From NCBI GenBank assembly GCA_949283575.1, contig CASDSU010000021.1, positions 1 to 64,000 on the forward strand: a stretch of DNA of 64,000 bases, in the 5' to 3' direction. Each line of letters opens with the position of its first letter. Position 1 is the stretch's first letter. Both the position numbers and the translations under genes were made by a program. Of the stretch, positions 1 to 7,556 are shown piece by piece. The stretch comes from an uncultured Eubacteriales bacterium. Its GTDB lineage: Bacteria > Bacillota > Clostridia > TANB77 > UBA1234. The notes under the pieces are model-generated. The model did no database searches, was not told the origin of the DNA, and saw only the letters and a list, made by a program, of their open reading frames with translations.

Positions 1-1
1 G

Positions 2-103
2 TTTAAATGTGCTGAAAATTTTAATAATGAAATAATGAAGAAACTAATTAACAAAATTGAGGTTTTTGAAGATAAAACAGTAAATATTATCTTCAATTTT
101 TAG
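2..103 (+). CDS. Serine recombinase, C-terminal end only (partial)
   Basis: The frame is open from the first bases of the window to a TAG at 101-103 and encodes about 33 residues. It ends in the pattern LINKIEVFEDKTVNIIFNF. This lysine/glutamate-rich strand pattern with a terminal aromatic is typical of the extreme C-terminus of large serine recombinases and resolvases of Gram-positive mobile elements. The catalytic domain would lie upstream of the window, so the assignment rests on this tail alone. The gene directly abuts an amidase that has lost its own start, so the recombinase probably marks the edge of an integrated or deleted element. Confidence 0.5.
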   Translation, partial: FKCAENFNNEIMKKLINKIEVFEDKTVNIIFNF

Positions 104-104
104 T

Positions 105-692
105 AAAAATTATGAGGTTAATAAAAATATCCCACCAGATGGAGGAGCAGTTTCTGAAAATGGCATAAAAGAAAGTGATTTAAATCTTCAAATAGCAGAA
201 AAACTAAAAGTAAAATTAGAAAATGAGAATTTTAAGGTTGTAATGACTAGAGAAAATGAGAACAATGTTGCAGATTTAGCAGTGCAAAATAGTAGTATTA
301 GAGAAATTAAAACTGCAGATTTGAATAATAGAGTAAAAATTGCTAATGAAAGTAATGCAGCATTACTTGTATCAATACATATGAATAAATTTAAAGATTC
401 AAAATATAGAGGGTGGCAGACTTTTTATTCTCAGAATTCAGAAAGAGGGAAGAAGTTAGCGGAGAGTATTCAGGAGTCTATAAAAAGAAATGTGCAAATT
501 GAGAATAATAGAACAGCATTGAAAATTGATGGAATAAAAATTATAGATAAATCTGTAATTCCTGCTGTTATAATTGAGTGTGGTTTTTTGTCAAATTATG
601 AAGAATGTGAATTGTTACAAGATGATGGGTATCAAGATAAATTGGCAGAAGGAATAAAAATAGGTATTGAAAAATATTTAAAGAGCATGTAA
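105..692 (+). pseudogene. N-acetylmuramoyl-L-alanine amidase (Amidase_3), N-terminus missing
   Basis: The frame encodes the body of a CwlD/LytC-type zinc amidase, which cleaves the lactyl-amide bond of peptidoglycan. Visible family blocks are PPDGGAVSENG with the downstream zinc-ligand glutamate (IKESDLN), the second-histidine block SIHMN, and the catalytic-glutamate block VIIECGFLSN. The N-terminal block with the first zinc histidine (normally D-x-GHGG) is missing. In its place the reading frame runs back into the recombinase tail at about position 84-105 without a start codon. An internal ATG at 243 exists but would drop a zinc ligand. It is best read as a 5'-truncated remnant created at the recombinase junction. 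Confidence 0.7.
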
Positions 693-1091
693 ATAAGCCC
701 AGCATATTTTCTCATACAGAGATGAGTATTCAGTGTTGCAAAGTTGATTCGTTTCGCCAGATGCGTGCTTTTTTAGCAGTTCGTGAATGATATTCTGGTT
801 CAAATAGAAGAGTGCGGTTGCAGTGTCACAGTACAGCTCATCATTCGTCAGCACTCGATGATAGGATTTTTGAGATGCATCCTGATTTTCATAAGTAAAG
901 CTGAGTACCAAATGAGAGTGTTCATCAATCTCAAGCTGTAATTCGCATCCGGTTTTTTCCTGAAAATTGTTCATCAGTTTCCTGAGATCTCCAAATTCTT
1001 CTTCAGTAGCGAAAGCGCTGGAGAACGAGTAGAGGGAGAGAACCATACCCAGAAGGGTGGATACCAGAATCTGAATCATACGCTTAGACAT
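678..1091 (-). CDS. Secreted protein of unknown function with structured mRNA leader
   Basis: A 137-residue protein. It starts at an ATG preceded by AAAGGAG and has a clear signal peptide: MSKRM followed by a hydrophobic stretch ending in SSAFA. The mature part is hydrophilic and has three cysteines, with no family that I recognise. Base composition is distinctly more G+C-rich than the flanking amidase and TraX genes. The last five codons overlap the amidase end, so its natural 3' end and terminator may be lost. Its 5' leader (1098-1206) is a homologue of the leader of the gene at 2021-2189, and both proteins begin with MSK and a signal peptide. The two are probably members of one family, with the TraX-type gene lying between them. 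Confidence 0.6.
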   Translation of the reverse strand: MSKRMIQILVSTLLGMVLSLYSFSSAFATEEEFGDLRKLMNNFQEKTGCELQLEIDEHSHLVLSFTYENQDASQKSYHRVLTNDELYCDTATALFYLNQNIIHELLKKHASGETNQLCNTEYSSLYEKICWAYLHAL

Positions 1092-1097
1092 AAAAAA

Positions 1098-1206
1098 ACT
1101 CCTTTCTTTGGTTCGACTGAACTAAGCTTTGGTTGCAAGAATAAATCTTACATACCACAGAAATGATCGATGTGAGTCAGTCAATCCCACATAATTTTTC
1201 TGTATG
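1098..1206 (-). promoter_or_regulatory. Structured leader RNA, copy A (hairpin with possible pseudoknot)
   Basis: On the minus strand a long hairpin lies at 1206-1151. Its outer stem is ACAGAAA/TTTCTGT closed by CAT/ATG, and its inner stem is ATGTG/CACAT. The loop contains GATTGACTGACT. Downstream, just before the AAAGGAG ribosome site, the sequence GTTCAGTC can pair its TCAGTC with the loop GACTGA. Copy B (2199-2304) keeps the loop and the downstream TCAGTC but changes both sides of each stem. This organisation resembles a translational riboswitch or other cis-regulator. No ligand can be inferred. Confidence 0.6.
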
Positions 1207-1259
1207 TTTATGAGATATTCAAAAACATAATTATTATAGCATGCATTTTTTCTATTATA

Positions 1260-1911
1260 TCAACTGATTAGCGATATCATGTAAGTTATGGCTAACATGT
1301 GTAAAGGATAAAAAGCGTAAAACAGATATTTAGCATTTTTTCCTTTTTTTTCGTTATATAAGCAAATAGGAATTATAGCACATATAGCTGGAATATTAAA
1401 AACGCTATTACTTATATAGCAGTAAAATATTAATAATATTGCATATCCAATAGAATAAAATAGCTTTGAGTTTTTAAATACGTAGAAGATAATAATTGAT
1501 AAAAATCCGTAAAAAGTATAATCCATTGGAATAATTGTAGAAACGCTAAACAAAATAAGCAAAAGTGGTATTTTTATAGCAGGATGTTTAACTTTATCAA
1601 TTACATATAATCCTAATAATCCAGTTGTCAAAGTAGCACCTACATTAAGTCTAAATGCACTTCCTGGTGCAGCTGCTTTCATAAATAAATCATATGGTAT
1701 CTGCGAAATTATTGTAAATATAAGCATTCTAATAATGTATTTTTCCTTACTTTTTGTGTGTGAGAAACCATTAGCGACTTGAAAAGCAAAAATCGGGAAG
1801 GCAAATCTTCCGAATTTGCCTTAAAATTGCATATTCTTTAAATATTCCAAAACCAATATGGTCAATAAACATCGTGATAATTGCTAAAATTTTCAATCCA
1901 AATGAAGTCAT
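1260..1911 (-). CDS. TraX-family membrane protein, frame broken at a CGG codon
   Basis: The gene starts at ATG 1911 with MTSFGLKILAIITMFIDHIG, the typical TraX (acyltransferase-like, multi-pass membrane) N-terminus. After LRQI the frame reads CGG (1812-1810) and would stop 10 codons later. Skipping the C gives GGA AGA TTT and continues as GRFAFPIFAFQVANGF and on to FYPLHMLAITYM, with no further interruption to the TAA at 1260. About seven membrane segments are evident in the combined product. All family-typical blocks are present, so this is either a gene needing +1 frameshifting or a very recent frameshift. The gene is flanked by two paralogous secreted-protein genes. Confidence 0.65.
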
Positions 1912-1972
1912 TTGTCATTCGCCTCCTGACAAACATTTTAGCATTTGTTTATAAACAAAAAAAGTTATTTGA

Positions 1973-2009
1973 CAAAAAAAGAAGGATACCTGTGTGCACA
2001 GATATCCTT
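1973..2009 (-). terminator. Intrinsic terminator of the secreted-protein gene
   Basis: A strong hairpin (AAGGATATCTGTG/CACAGGTATCCTT on the minus strand, two-base loop) is followed by TTCTTTTTTT. It lies just downstream of the TGA at 2021, which shows that the true reading frame of the gene ends at 2021 and not beyond the hairpin. Confidence 0.85.
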
Positions 2010-2020
2010 TTTGCTGTTGT

Positions 2021-2189
2021 TCAGTTGATCTGAGAAAGGTTTTTGTACATCTCCAAAAGTTCGTCGTAGACATCGCCGTGAACAAGAAGAAAGATGTTCA
2101 ACTTCCTGCGCAAAGGCAGCAGTAAAAATGGACACCACCAGAATCAGTACTAGGGAAAACCACCAGATAGATTTCGAATGCTTAGACAT
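2021..2189 (-). pseudogene. Small secreted protein, paralogue of 678-1091, frameshifted
   Basis: It starts with ATG after AAAGGGG and encodes a signal peptide (MSKHSKSIWW, hydrophobic core, FTAAFAQ). After QEV the start frame runs through the terminator. The frame one base further on reads NIFLLVHGDVYDELLEMYKN and then a TGA at 2021-2023, directly before the terminator. A single extra base near position 2095, or a frameshift, is therefore needed. The intact product would be about 55 residues. The leader is homologous to that of 678-1091. Function is unknown. No CGG codon is involved here, unlike the TraX neighbour. Confidence 0.55.
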
Positions 2190-2198
2190 TTAGTCTAG

Positions 2199-2304
2199 CC
2201 CCTTTCTTATGGTTGACTGAACAAGCTTTTAGTTTGCAGAAAAAATTTGCATACCGCAGGGAACATTGAGTTGAGTCAGTCGATCTCAAAAAAGTTCCTG
2301 CATG
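2199..2304 (-). promoter_or_regulatory. Structured leader RNA, copy B
   Basis: This is a homologue of the leader at 1098-1206. The hairpin at 2304-2250 has an outer stem GCAGGAAC/GTTCCCTGC with one bulged base and an inner stem TTGAG/CTCAA, so both stems changed on both sides relative to copy A. The loop GATCGACTGACT and the downstream TCAGTCAACC, which can pair with GACTGA of the loop, are conserved. It lies directly upstream of the ribosome site AAAGGGG of the gene at 2189. Confidence 0.6.
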
Positions 2305-2381
2305 CTTTTAAAACATAACAAAACAGTTTACTTTTGGCGATTTTTGGTATATTATTATGTGGTTAAAGGAGGGCTTATATA

Positions 2382-4190
2382 GTGACAAATCAAGAAAATA
2401 TTAGAAATTTTTGTATAATTGCACATATAGACCATGGAAAATCTACTCTAGCAGATAGATTGATAGAGTTTACTGGGGTTTTAACTAAGCGTGAGATGCA
2501 AGAGCAAGTTCTTGATAATATGGATTTAGAGCGTGAAAGAGGTATTACAATTAAACTTCAATCAGTTAGAACTACTTATAAAGCTAAAGATGGAAAAGAA
2601 TATATATTGAATTTAATAGATACACCAGGTCATGTTGACTTTACGTATGAAGTTTCAAGAAGTTTGGCAGCTTGTGAAGGTGCTATTTTAGTTGTTGATG
2701 CATCTCAGGGAATTGAAGCGCAAACTCTTGCTAATGTATATTTGGCGTTAGATAATAATCTTGAAATTATACCTGTTTTAAACAAAATTGATTTGCCAAG
2801 TGCAAATCCCGAAATGGTTATAGATGAAATAGAAAACGTTATTGGTATTGAAGCTCAGGATGCTCCTAGAGTTTCTGCAAAAACTGGATTAAACATTGAT
2901 CAAGTTCTTGAAAAAGTTGTTACAGCGATACCGGCTCCAACTGGTGATGTGAATGCACCAACGAAAGCACTTATATTTGATTCTTATTATGATAATTACA
3001 AGGGTGCGGTTGCATATATTAGAGTTAAAGAAGGTAGAATCAAAGTTGGCGATGAAATCAAGTTTATGGCTACTAATAAAACATATACAGTAGCTGAAGT
3101 TGGATATTTTGGTGCAGGCACTTACGTTCCAACAGAAGAGCTTACAGCAGGTGAAGTTGGATATGTTGCTGCAAGTATCAAAAATGTATCAGATATCAAC
3201 GTTGGTGATACTATTACTACTAAAAATGAACCAGCAAGTGAGCCTTTACCAGGATATAAAAAGATAATGCCGATGGTTTATTGTGGTATTTATCCAGCAG
3301 ATGGTAGTGATTATGAGGATTTAAAAGCAGCACTTGAAAAATTGTCGTTAAATGATGCTTCACTATTCTGGGAACCTGAGACATCAGTTGCATTGGGATT
3401 TGGCTTTAGATGTGGTTTCCTTGGACTTCTTCATATGGAAATAATTCAAGAACGTATTGATAGAGAATACGATTTGAATGTAATTACAACATCACCAAGT
3501 GTTATTTATAAAGTCATAAAAACTGACGGTGAGAAGTTTGATTTATACAATCCAACAGAACTTCCGTCAATGCAAGAAGTTTCAAAAATGGAAGAACCAA
3601 TTGTTAAGGCTGATATAATGCTTCCAAAACAATATGTTGGAAATATTATGGAGCTTTGCCAAGATAGACGTGGCATTTATAAAGATATGAAATATTTAGA
3701 TGAAACAAGAGTTATTTTGTCTTACGAGATGCCGCTTAATGAAATTATTTACGACTTCTTTGATGCACTTAAATCAAGAACAAAAGGATATGCATCATTT
3801 GATTATGAGATTATAGGTTATAGAGAATCAGATCTTGTTAAACTTGATATATTGCTTAATGGTGATTTAATTGATGCATTTTCGATGATTGTACATAAAG
3901 ATAAAGCATATGGACGTGGTAGAAGAATGGCTGAAAAGCTTAAGACGACTATTCCAAGACAAATGTTTGAGATACCTATTCAAGCTGCCATTGGCGGAAA
4001 AGTTATTGCCAGAGAGACAATTTCAGCAATGAGGAAAGATGTTCTTGCTAAATGTTATGGTGGAGATATTACTCGTAAAAAGAAATTATTAGAAAAACAA
4101 AAGGAAGGAAAGAAGAAGATGAGACAGCTTGGTACTGTTGATGTTCCACAAGAAGCTTTCTTATCAATTCTTAAATTAGATGAAGAATAA
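2382..4190 (+). CDS. lepA: Elongation factor 4 (LepA GTPase)
   Basis: LepA is the ribosome-associated GTPase that back-translocates or remodels stalled ribosomes. The 602-residue product has the usual length and all GTPase motifs: G1 AHIDHGKST, switch region [14 protein letters not shown] and NKIDLP. These are followed by EF-G-like domains and the LepA-specific C-terminal domain ([21 protein letters not shown]). The start is GTG at 2382, with AGGAGGG eight bases upstream. The gene is followed 21 bases later by rlmB and probably forms an operon with rlmB and scpB. Confidence 0.97.
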   Translation: MTNQENIRNFCIIAHIDHGKSTLADRLIEFTGVLTKREMQEQVLDNMDLERERGITIKLQSVRTTYKAKDGKEYILNLIDTPGHVDFTYEVSRSLAACEGAILVVDASQGIEAQTLANVYLALDNNLEIIPVLNKIDLPSANPEMVIDEIENVIGIEAQDAPRVSAKTGLNIDQVLEKVVTAIPAPTGDVNAPTKALIFDSYYDNYKGAVAYIRVKEGRIKVGDEIKFMATNKTYTVAEVGYFGAGTYVPTEELTAGEVGYVAASIKNVSDINVGDTITTKNEPASEPLPGYKKIMPMVYCGIYPADGSDYEDLKAALEKLSLNDASLFWEPETSVALGFGFRCGFLGLLHMEIIQERIDREYDLNVITTSPSVIYKVIKTDGEKFDLYNPTELPSMQEVSKMEEPIVKADIMLPKQYVGNIMELCQDRRGIYKDMKYLDETRVILSYEMPLNEIIYDFFDALKSRTKGYASFDYEIIGYRESDLVKLDILLNGDLIDAFSMIVHKDKAYGRGRRMAEKLKTTIPRQMFEIPIQAAIGGKVIARETISAMRKDVLAKCYGGDITRKKKLLEKQKEGKKKMRQLGTVDVPQEAFLSILKLDEE

Positions 4191-4211
4191 TAATAAAAAG
4201 GAGAGTCTAAA

Positions 4212-5159
4212 ATGAGAGACTTTAAAAATGAAAGAAAGAGTAATACAAAAGGTAAAAGAAATGGTTCTAATAAATCATATAATCAAGAACTTGTAGATTA
4301 TACAAGAAAACAGGGAAGAAGCAATTATTCAAAAACAAATAATAAATCTATTTCAAAACCAAGAAGAGATTACGAAAGAACAGAATCAAAAGTGAAAGCA
4401 AGTAATAGAGATGAAGATACAGGAGATTTCAAAGTAGAAGGTAGAAATGCTGTTATTGAACTTCTAAAATCAGGGAAACCTGTAAATAAGGTATTCATTC
4501 AAAAAGGTGAAAGACAAGGTTCGATTAACGAAGTTATTAAACTTGCTAAGAAAAATAACAACTTAATTTCTGAAGTTGAAAAATCAAAATTGGACATGCT
4601 TTCAGATACGGGACATCATCAAGGCGTTATCGCTTTTGTATCTCCAGTTGAATACAAAACTTTAGATGATATTTTTGCTTTAGCTACTGAAAGAAATGAA
4701 GATCCATTTATACTAATTGCTGATGAAATTGAAGATCCACATAATTTAGGTGCATTAATTAGGACAGCAGAATGTGCAGGATGTCACGGGGTAATAATAC
4801 CAAAAAGACGTGCTGTTGGGGTTACAGAAGTTGTAGCCAAAACATCGGTAGGAGCTACAGAATATGTGCCGGTTGCAAGAGTTAATAATATAAATGAAAC
4901 AATTAAAGAATTACAAGATAGAGGCGTGTGGATAGTTGGTACAGATGGAAATGCTAACAAACTATACTACGAACAAGACTTAACAGGTCCTATTGCAATT
5001 ATAATTGGAAGTGAAGGAAAAGGAATGGGCAATTTAACAATGAAGAATTGTGATTTCTTAGTTAAAATACCTATGATGGGAAAAATCACATCACTTAATG
5101 CGAGTGTATCTGGTGGAGTTGTAGTGTTTGAAGCACTACGACAAAGACTTTCAAAATAA
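4212..5159 (+). CDS. rlmB: 23S rRNA 2'-O-methyltransferase, SpoU/TrmH family (RlmB-like)
   Basis: A SPOUT-fold ribose methyltransferase acting on rRNA or tRNA. An N-terminal extension of about 75 residues is rich in Lys, Arg, Asn and Ser. It is followed by the substrate-binding domain (VEGRNAVIELLKSGKPVNKV) and the knotted catalytic domain with NLGALIRTAECAG, IIGSEGKGM and SLNASVSGG. The gene is in operon context between lepA and scpB. The exact RNA target cannot be told from sequence, but RlmB is the usual annotation. Confidence 0.9.
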   Translation: MRDFKNERKSNTKGKRNGSNKSYNQELVDYTRKQGRSNYSKTNNKSISKPRRDYERTESKVKASNRDEDTGDFKVEGRNAVIELLKSGKPVNKVFIQKGERQGSINEVIKLAKKNNNLISEVEKSKLDMLSDTGHHQGVIAFVSPVEYKTLDDIFALATERNEDPFILIADEIEDPHNLGALIRTAECAGCHGVIIPKRRAVGVTEVVAKTSVGATEYVPVARVNNINETIKELQDRGVWIVGTDGNANKLYYEQDLTGPIAIIIGSEGKGMGNLTMKNCDFLVKIPMMGKITSLNASVSGGVVVFEALRQRLSK

Positions 5160-5189
5160 AAATGACAAAAGCCAGTTCCTTTGTCATTT
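5160..5189 (+). repeat. Perfect hairpin between rlmB and scpB
   Basis: Ten-base perfect arms AAATGACAAA/TTTGTCATTT enclose AGCCAGTTCC. There is no U-tract of terminator length, and the scpB ribosome site follows directly. The arm/loop layout matches the other intergenic hairpins listed here, such as 55284-55324, but the loop is a divergent member. Confidence 0.5.
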
Positions 5190-5206
5190 ATTAAGGAGGA
5201 AATCTG

Positions 5207-5779
5207 ATGGAGAGAGATGAACTTATGCAAGCTGTGGAAGCCATGATTTTTGCAAGTGGTAGACCGGTAAGTACAGAAACATTATCTGAAATATTAGATG
5301 TAGATACAAATGAAGTTGAAAGTGCTATTGAAGCATTAAGACAAATGTTAATTGAGAGAAAAAGTGGAATTCAAATTATTAAAGTAAACGATACATATCA
5401 GCTTGCTACTCTTGAGAAGTTTTATTCATACATTTGTAAATTATTAGACAATAGACCAAAACCAACGTTATCTCAAGCAGCGTTAGAAGTTTTATCTATT
5501 GTTGCATACAATCAAAATACTACAAGAGCTGAGATTGAGAAAATAAGAGGAGTTTCTTCTGATAGTGCATTAAATAAATTGTTAGAATATAGCCTTGTTG
5601 AAGAGGCTGGTAAAATGAATGCACCGGGAAGACCGATGATGTATAGAACAACAGAAGAATTCCTTAAAATGTTTGGTTATACTTCACTTAAAGATTTGCC
5701 AGAATTACCTACGATAAAGGAAGCTCTAGATGAAGAGGATGGGCAAATTACAATTGAAAAAAATGTAGAAGAAAACTAG
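5207..5779 (+). CDS. scpB: Segregation and condensation protein B
   Basis: ScpB is the winged-helix kleisin-associated subunit of the SMC-ScpAB condensin that organises the chromosome. The 190-residue product has the family pattern: N-terminal MQAVEAMIFASGRPVSTETL, the central LSQAALEVLSIVAYNQ, and the RGVSSDSALNKLLE helix-turn-helix with APGRPMMYRTTEEFL. An acidic tail follows. It has a strong ribosome site (AAGGAGGAAATCTG) before the ATG. scpA is not adjacent in this window. Confidence 0.95.
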   Translation: MERDELMQAVEAMIFASGRPVSTETLSEILDVDTNEVESAIEALRQMLIERKSGIQIIKVNDTYQLATLEKFYSYICKLLDNRPKPTLSQAALEVLSIVAYNQNTTRAEIEKIRGVSSDSALNKLLEYSLVEEAGKMNAPGRPMMYRTTEEFLKMFGYTSLKDLPELPTIKEALDEEDGQITIEKNVEEN

Positions 5780-5808
5780 AAAAATATAATAAAATATAGG
5801 AGGTTCAA

Positions 5809-5970
5809 ATGATTCTAACACAACTCCAAAAAGAATTGATACAAGAGATGGTCGAACAAGGAACATCAAAAGAAGTAATTAATACAGTAATAACTAGATT
5901 AGAGACAGCAGAACAACAAGAGGAAATGATGAAATATTTAGTTTCAAACAGAAAAAAGAATATATTATAA
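5809..5970 (+). CDS. Small protein of unknown function downstream of scpB
   Basis: A 53-residue ORF has an excellent ribosome site (TAGGAGGTTCAA) and is followed by a terminator. It starts with MILTQLQKELIQEMVEQG and is predicted to be helical, charged and soluble, with no cysteines. The spacing from scpB (29 bases) suggests it is the last gene of the lepA-rlmB-scpB operon. I do not recognise a family. Confidence 0.6.
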   Translation: MILTQLQKELIQEMVEQGTSKEVINTVITRLETAEQQEEMMKYLVSNRKKNIL

Positions 5971-5980
5971 TTAACAATAG

Positions 5981-6012
5981 AAGAGCTAGAATTATTTTCT
6001 AGTTCTTTTTCT
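5981..6012 (+). terminator. Intrinsic terminator after the lepA-scpB operon
   Basis: The hairpin AAGAGCTAGAA/TTCTAGTTCTT is followed by a run of T. It separates the operon from the serpin gene. Confidence 0.8.
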
Positions 6013-6127
6013 TTGGATAAAAATATAAATGTGTTTTGTATTTCTTGTCGTCTATATTCTTGACGAAAAATTTTATAATGTGATATCCTAAAAATTAAGA
6101 AAATAATAAGAAGAGGAGTGGGGTTTT

Positions 6128-7417
6128 GTGTTTAAAAATGTGTCATTAATAATTTCGTTACTTTTATCAGGAACAATGCTTTTATCAGGATGTTCGCTAG
6201 AAGAGCAACATCCAAATCTAGAGGTATCAAATCCAGAAATAGTTAACCCAATAATTGAACAAGTTAGCGGAGAAGAAGCAGAAATAGGTAATTTAAATGA
6301 AAAAACTATAGGTTTTAATGTATTTGATTCAAGTTTAATTTCTTTTATCGATATAGAAAAATCAAAAGAAAATTATATGATTTCTCCATTATCTTTTAAA
6401 TGCGCTTTAGGTTTAGCTGTGTCTGGTGCAAGTGGAGATACAGCTAAAGAGCTATATAGTGTTTTAGGTTATGATGATTTTTCGGATTTTGAAAGTTTGA
6501 TGAGACGCATAAATGATTTAAAAGTACAATTTGATTCGTATAACGAGAGAATACAAGGTTATGAATGGATTGAAGAAAAAGAAAAGGAAGGTATGAAGAT
6601 TCATTTTGATGTAGCGAATTCAGTGTGGGATGTTTCAGGCAAACTAAAAGAAGATTATATAGAAGAAGTAAAATCAAAAATGAATGCTGAGGCTAAAAAT
6701 ACTTCTATTAATACAGTTGTAGAGGAAGTCAATACATGGGTAAATGAGAAAACAAGAGGATTAATTCCTCGCTTGTTGACTATGGCACCTAATGATTTAG
6801 GTGCGGTTTTAGTTAATACAGTTTATTTGAAATCAAGCTGGTTTGAAGAGTTTAGCGTAAGTTCAAATCCTATGAAATTTACTGATATTAGCAATAACAT
6901 AATTGAAAAAGAAAGTATAAATAAAACAGATAAATTTGCTTATTATAAAGATGATGATTCAGAGTTAGTTATAGTTCCTTTAAATGGTGGAGCAAATATT
7001 GCATATGTTTTGGGTTCTAGAGAGAATATTTCGGAAAAAATAAATAAGGCTGAAAAGAAGAAAGAAATTTATGTAGAAGTACCTAAAATTGAAATGGAAA
7101 CTACATTCGACAAAAAGGAATTAGTAAATTATTTGCAAGCAAATGGAGTAAAAGAAGCATTCTTAGAAACTGCCGATTTTGACAAAATGTCAGAAGATAT
7201 GTCTATTGGAGATATCATTCAAAAAACAAAAATAAAAACAGATGAAAAAGGTCTCGAGGCCGCTGCTGCAACAGCAATAATAATGAAAGATAATGCAATG
7301 TTTATTGAACAAGAAGAACCAATTAAGTTTGTATGTGATAGACCATTTTGTTTCTTTATTTATTCTGAAATAGACGGAGTTAAAGATTTAATGTTCTATG
7401 GAAATTACGTGAAATAA
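6128..7417 (+). CDS. Serpin (serine protease inhibitor) lipoprotein
   Basis: A 429-residue protein has a type II signal peptide (lipobox LLSGC at residues 19-23), so it should be displayed on the cell surface. The serpin fold is evident from NYMISPLSFKCALGLAVSGA, ANSVWDV, VNTWVNEKTRGLIPRLL, VNTVYLKSSWFEEF and the C-terminal FVCDRPFCFFIYSE. The hinge of the reactive loop, EKGLEAAAATA, has the small residues needed for loop insertion, so it is predicted to be inhibitory. The scissile P1 residue falls in MKDNAM but cannot be fixed by eye. Start: the ORF opens at GTG 6128 after GAGGAGTGGGGTT. Confidence 0.92.
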   Translation: MFKNVSLIISLLLSGTMLLSGCSLEEQHPNLEVSNPEIVNPIIEQVSGEEAEIGNLNEKTIGFNVFDSSLISFIDIEKSKENYMISPLSFKCALGLAVSGASGDTAKELYSVLGYDDFSDFESLMRRINDLKVQFDSYNERIQGYEWIEEKEKEGMKIHFDVANSVWDVSGKLKEDYIEEVKSKMNAEAKNTSINTVVEEVNTWVNEKTRGLIPRLLTMAPNDLGAVLVNTVYLKSSWFEEFSVSSNPMKFTDISNNIIEKESINKTDKFAYYKDDDSELVIVPLNGGANIAYVLGSRENISEKINKAEKKKEIYVEVPKIEMETTFDKKELVNYLQANGVKEAFLETADFDKMSEDMSIGDIIQKTKIKTDEKGLEAAAATAIIMKDNAMFIEQEEPIKFVCDRPFCFFIYSEIDGVKDLMFYGNYVK

Positions 7418-7425
7418 ATAATATA

Positions 7426-7473
7426 AGAAAAAGACTAGATGTATATATTTTTAATATATATCTAGTCTTTTTT
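7426..7473 (+). terminator. Intrinsic terminator of the serpin gene
   Basis: A long hairpin AAAAAGACTAGAT ... ATCTAGTCTTTTT is followed by T residues, 10 bases after the serpin stop codon. Confidence 0.85.
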
Positions 7474-7556
7474 ATAATTTCATTATTAAATCACATCAAA
7501 TTCACAAAAAATAAATATAATTCATCTATAATATATTTTTTATTAGAGGAGGAATT

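Noticed and set aside
1965-2020. C-terminal extension of the secreted protein at 1965-2189
   Set aside because: It translates the transcription terminator; the coherent frame ends at the TGA at 2021.
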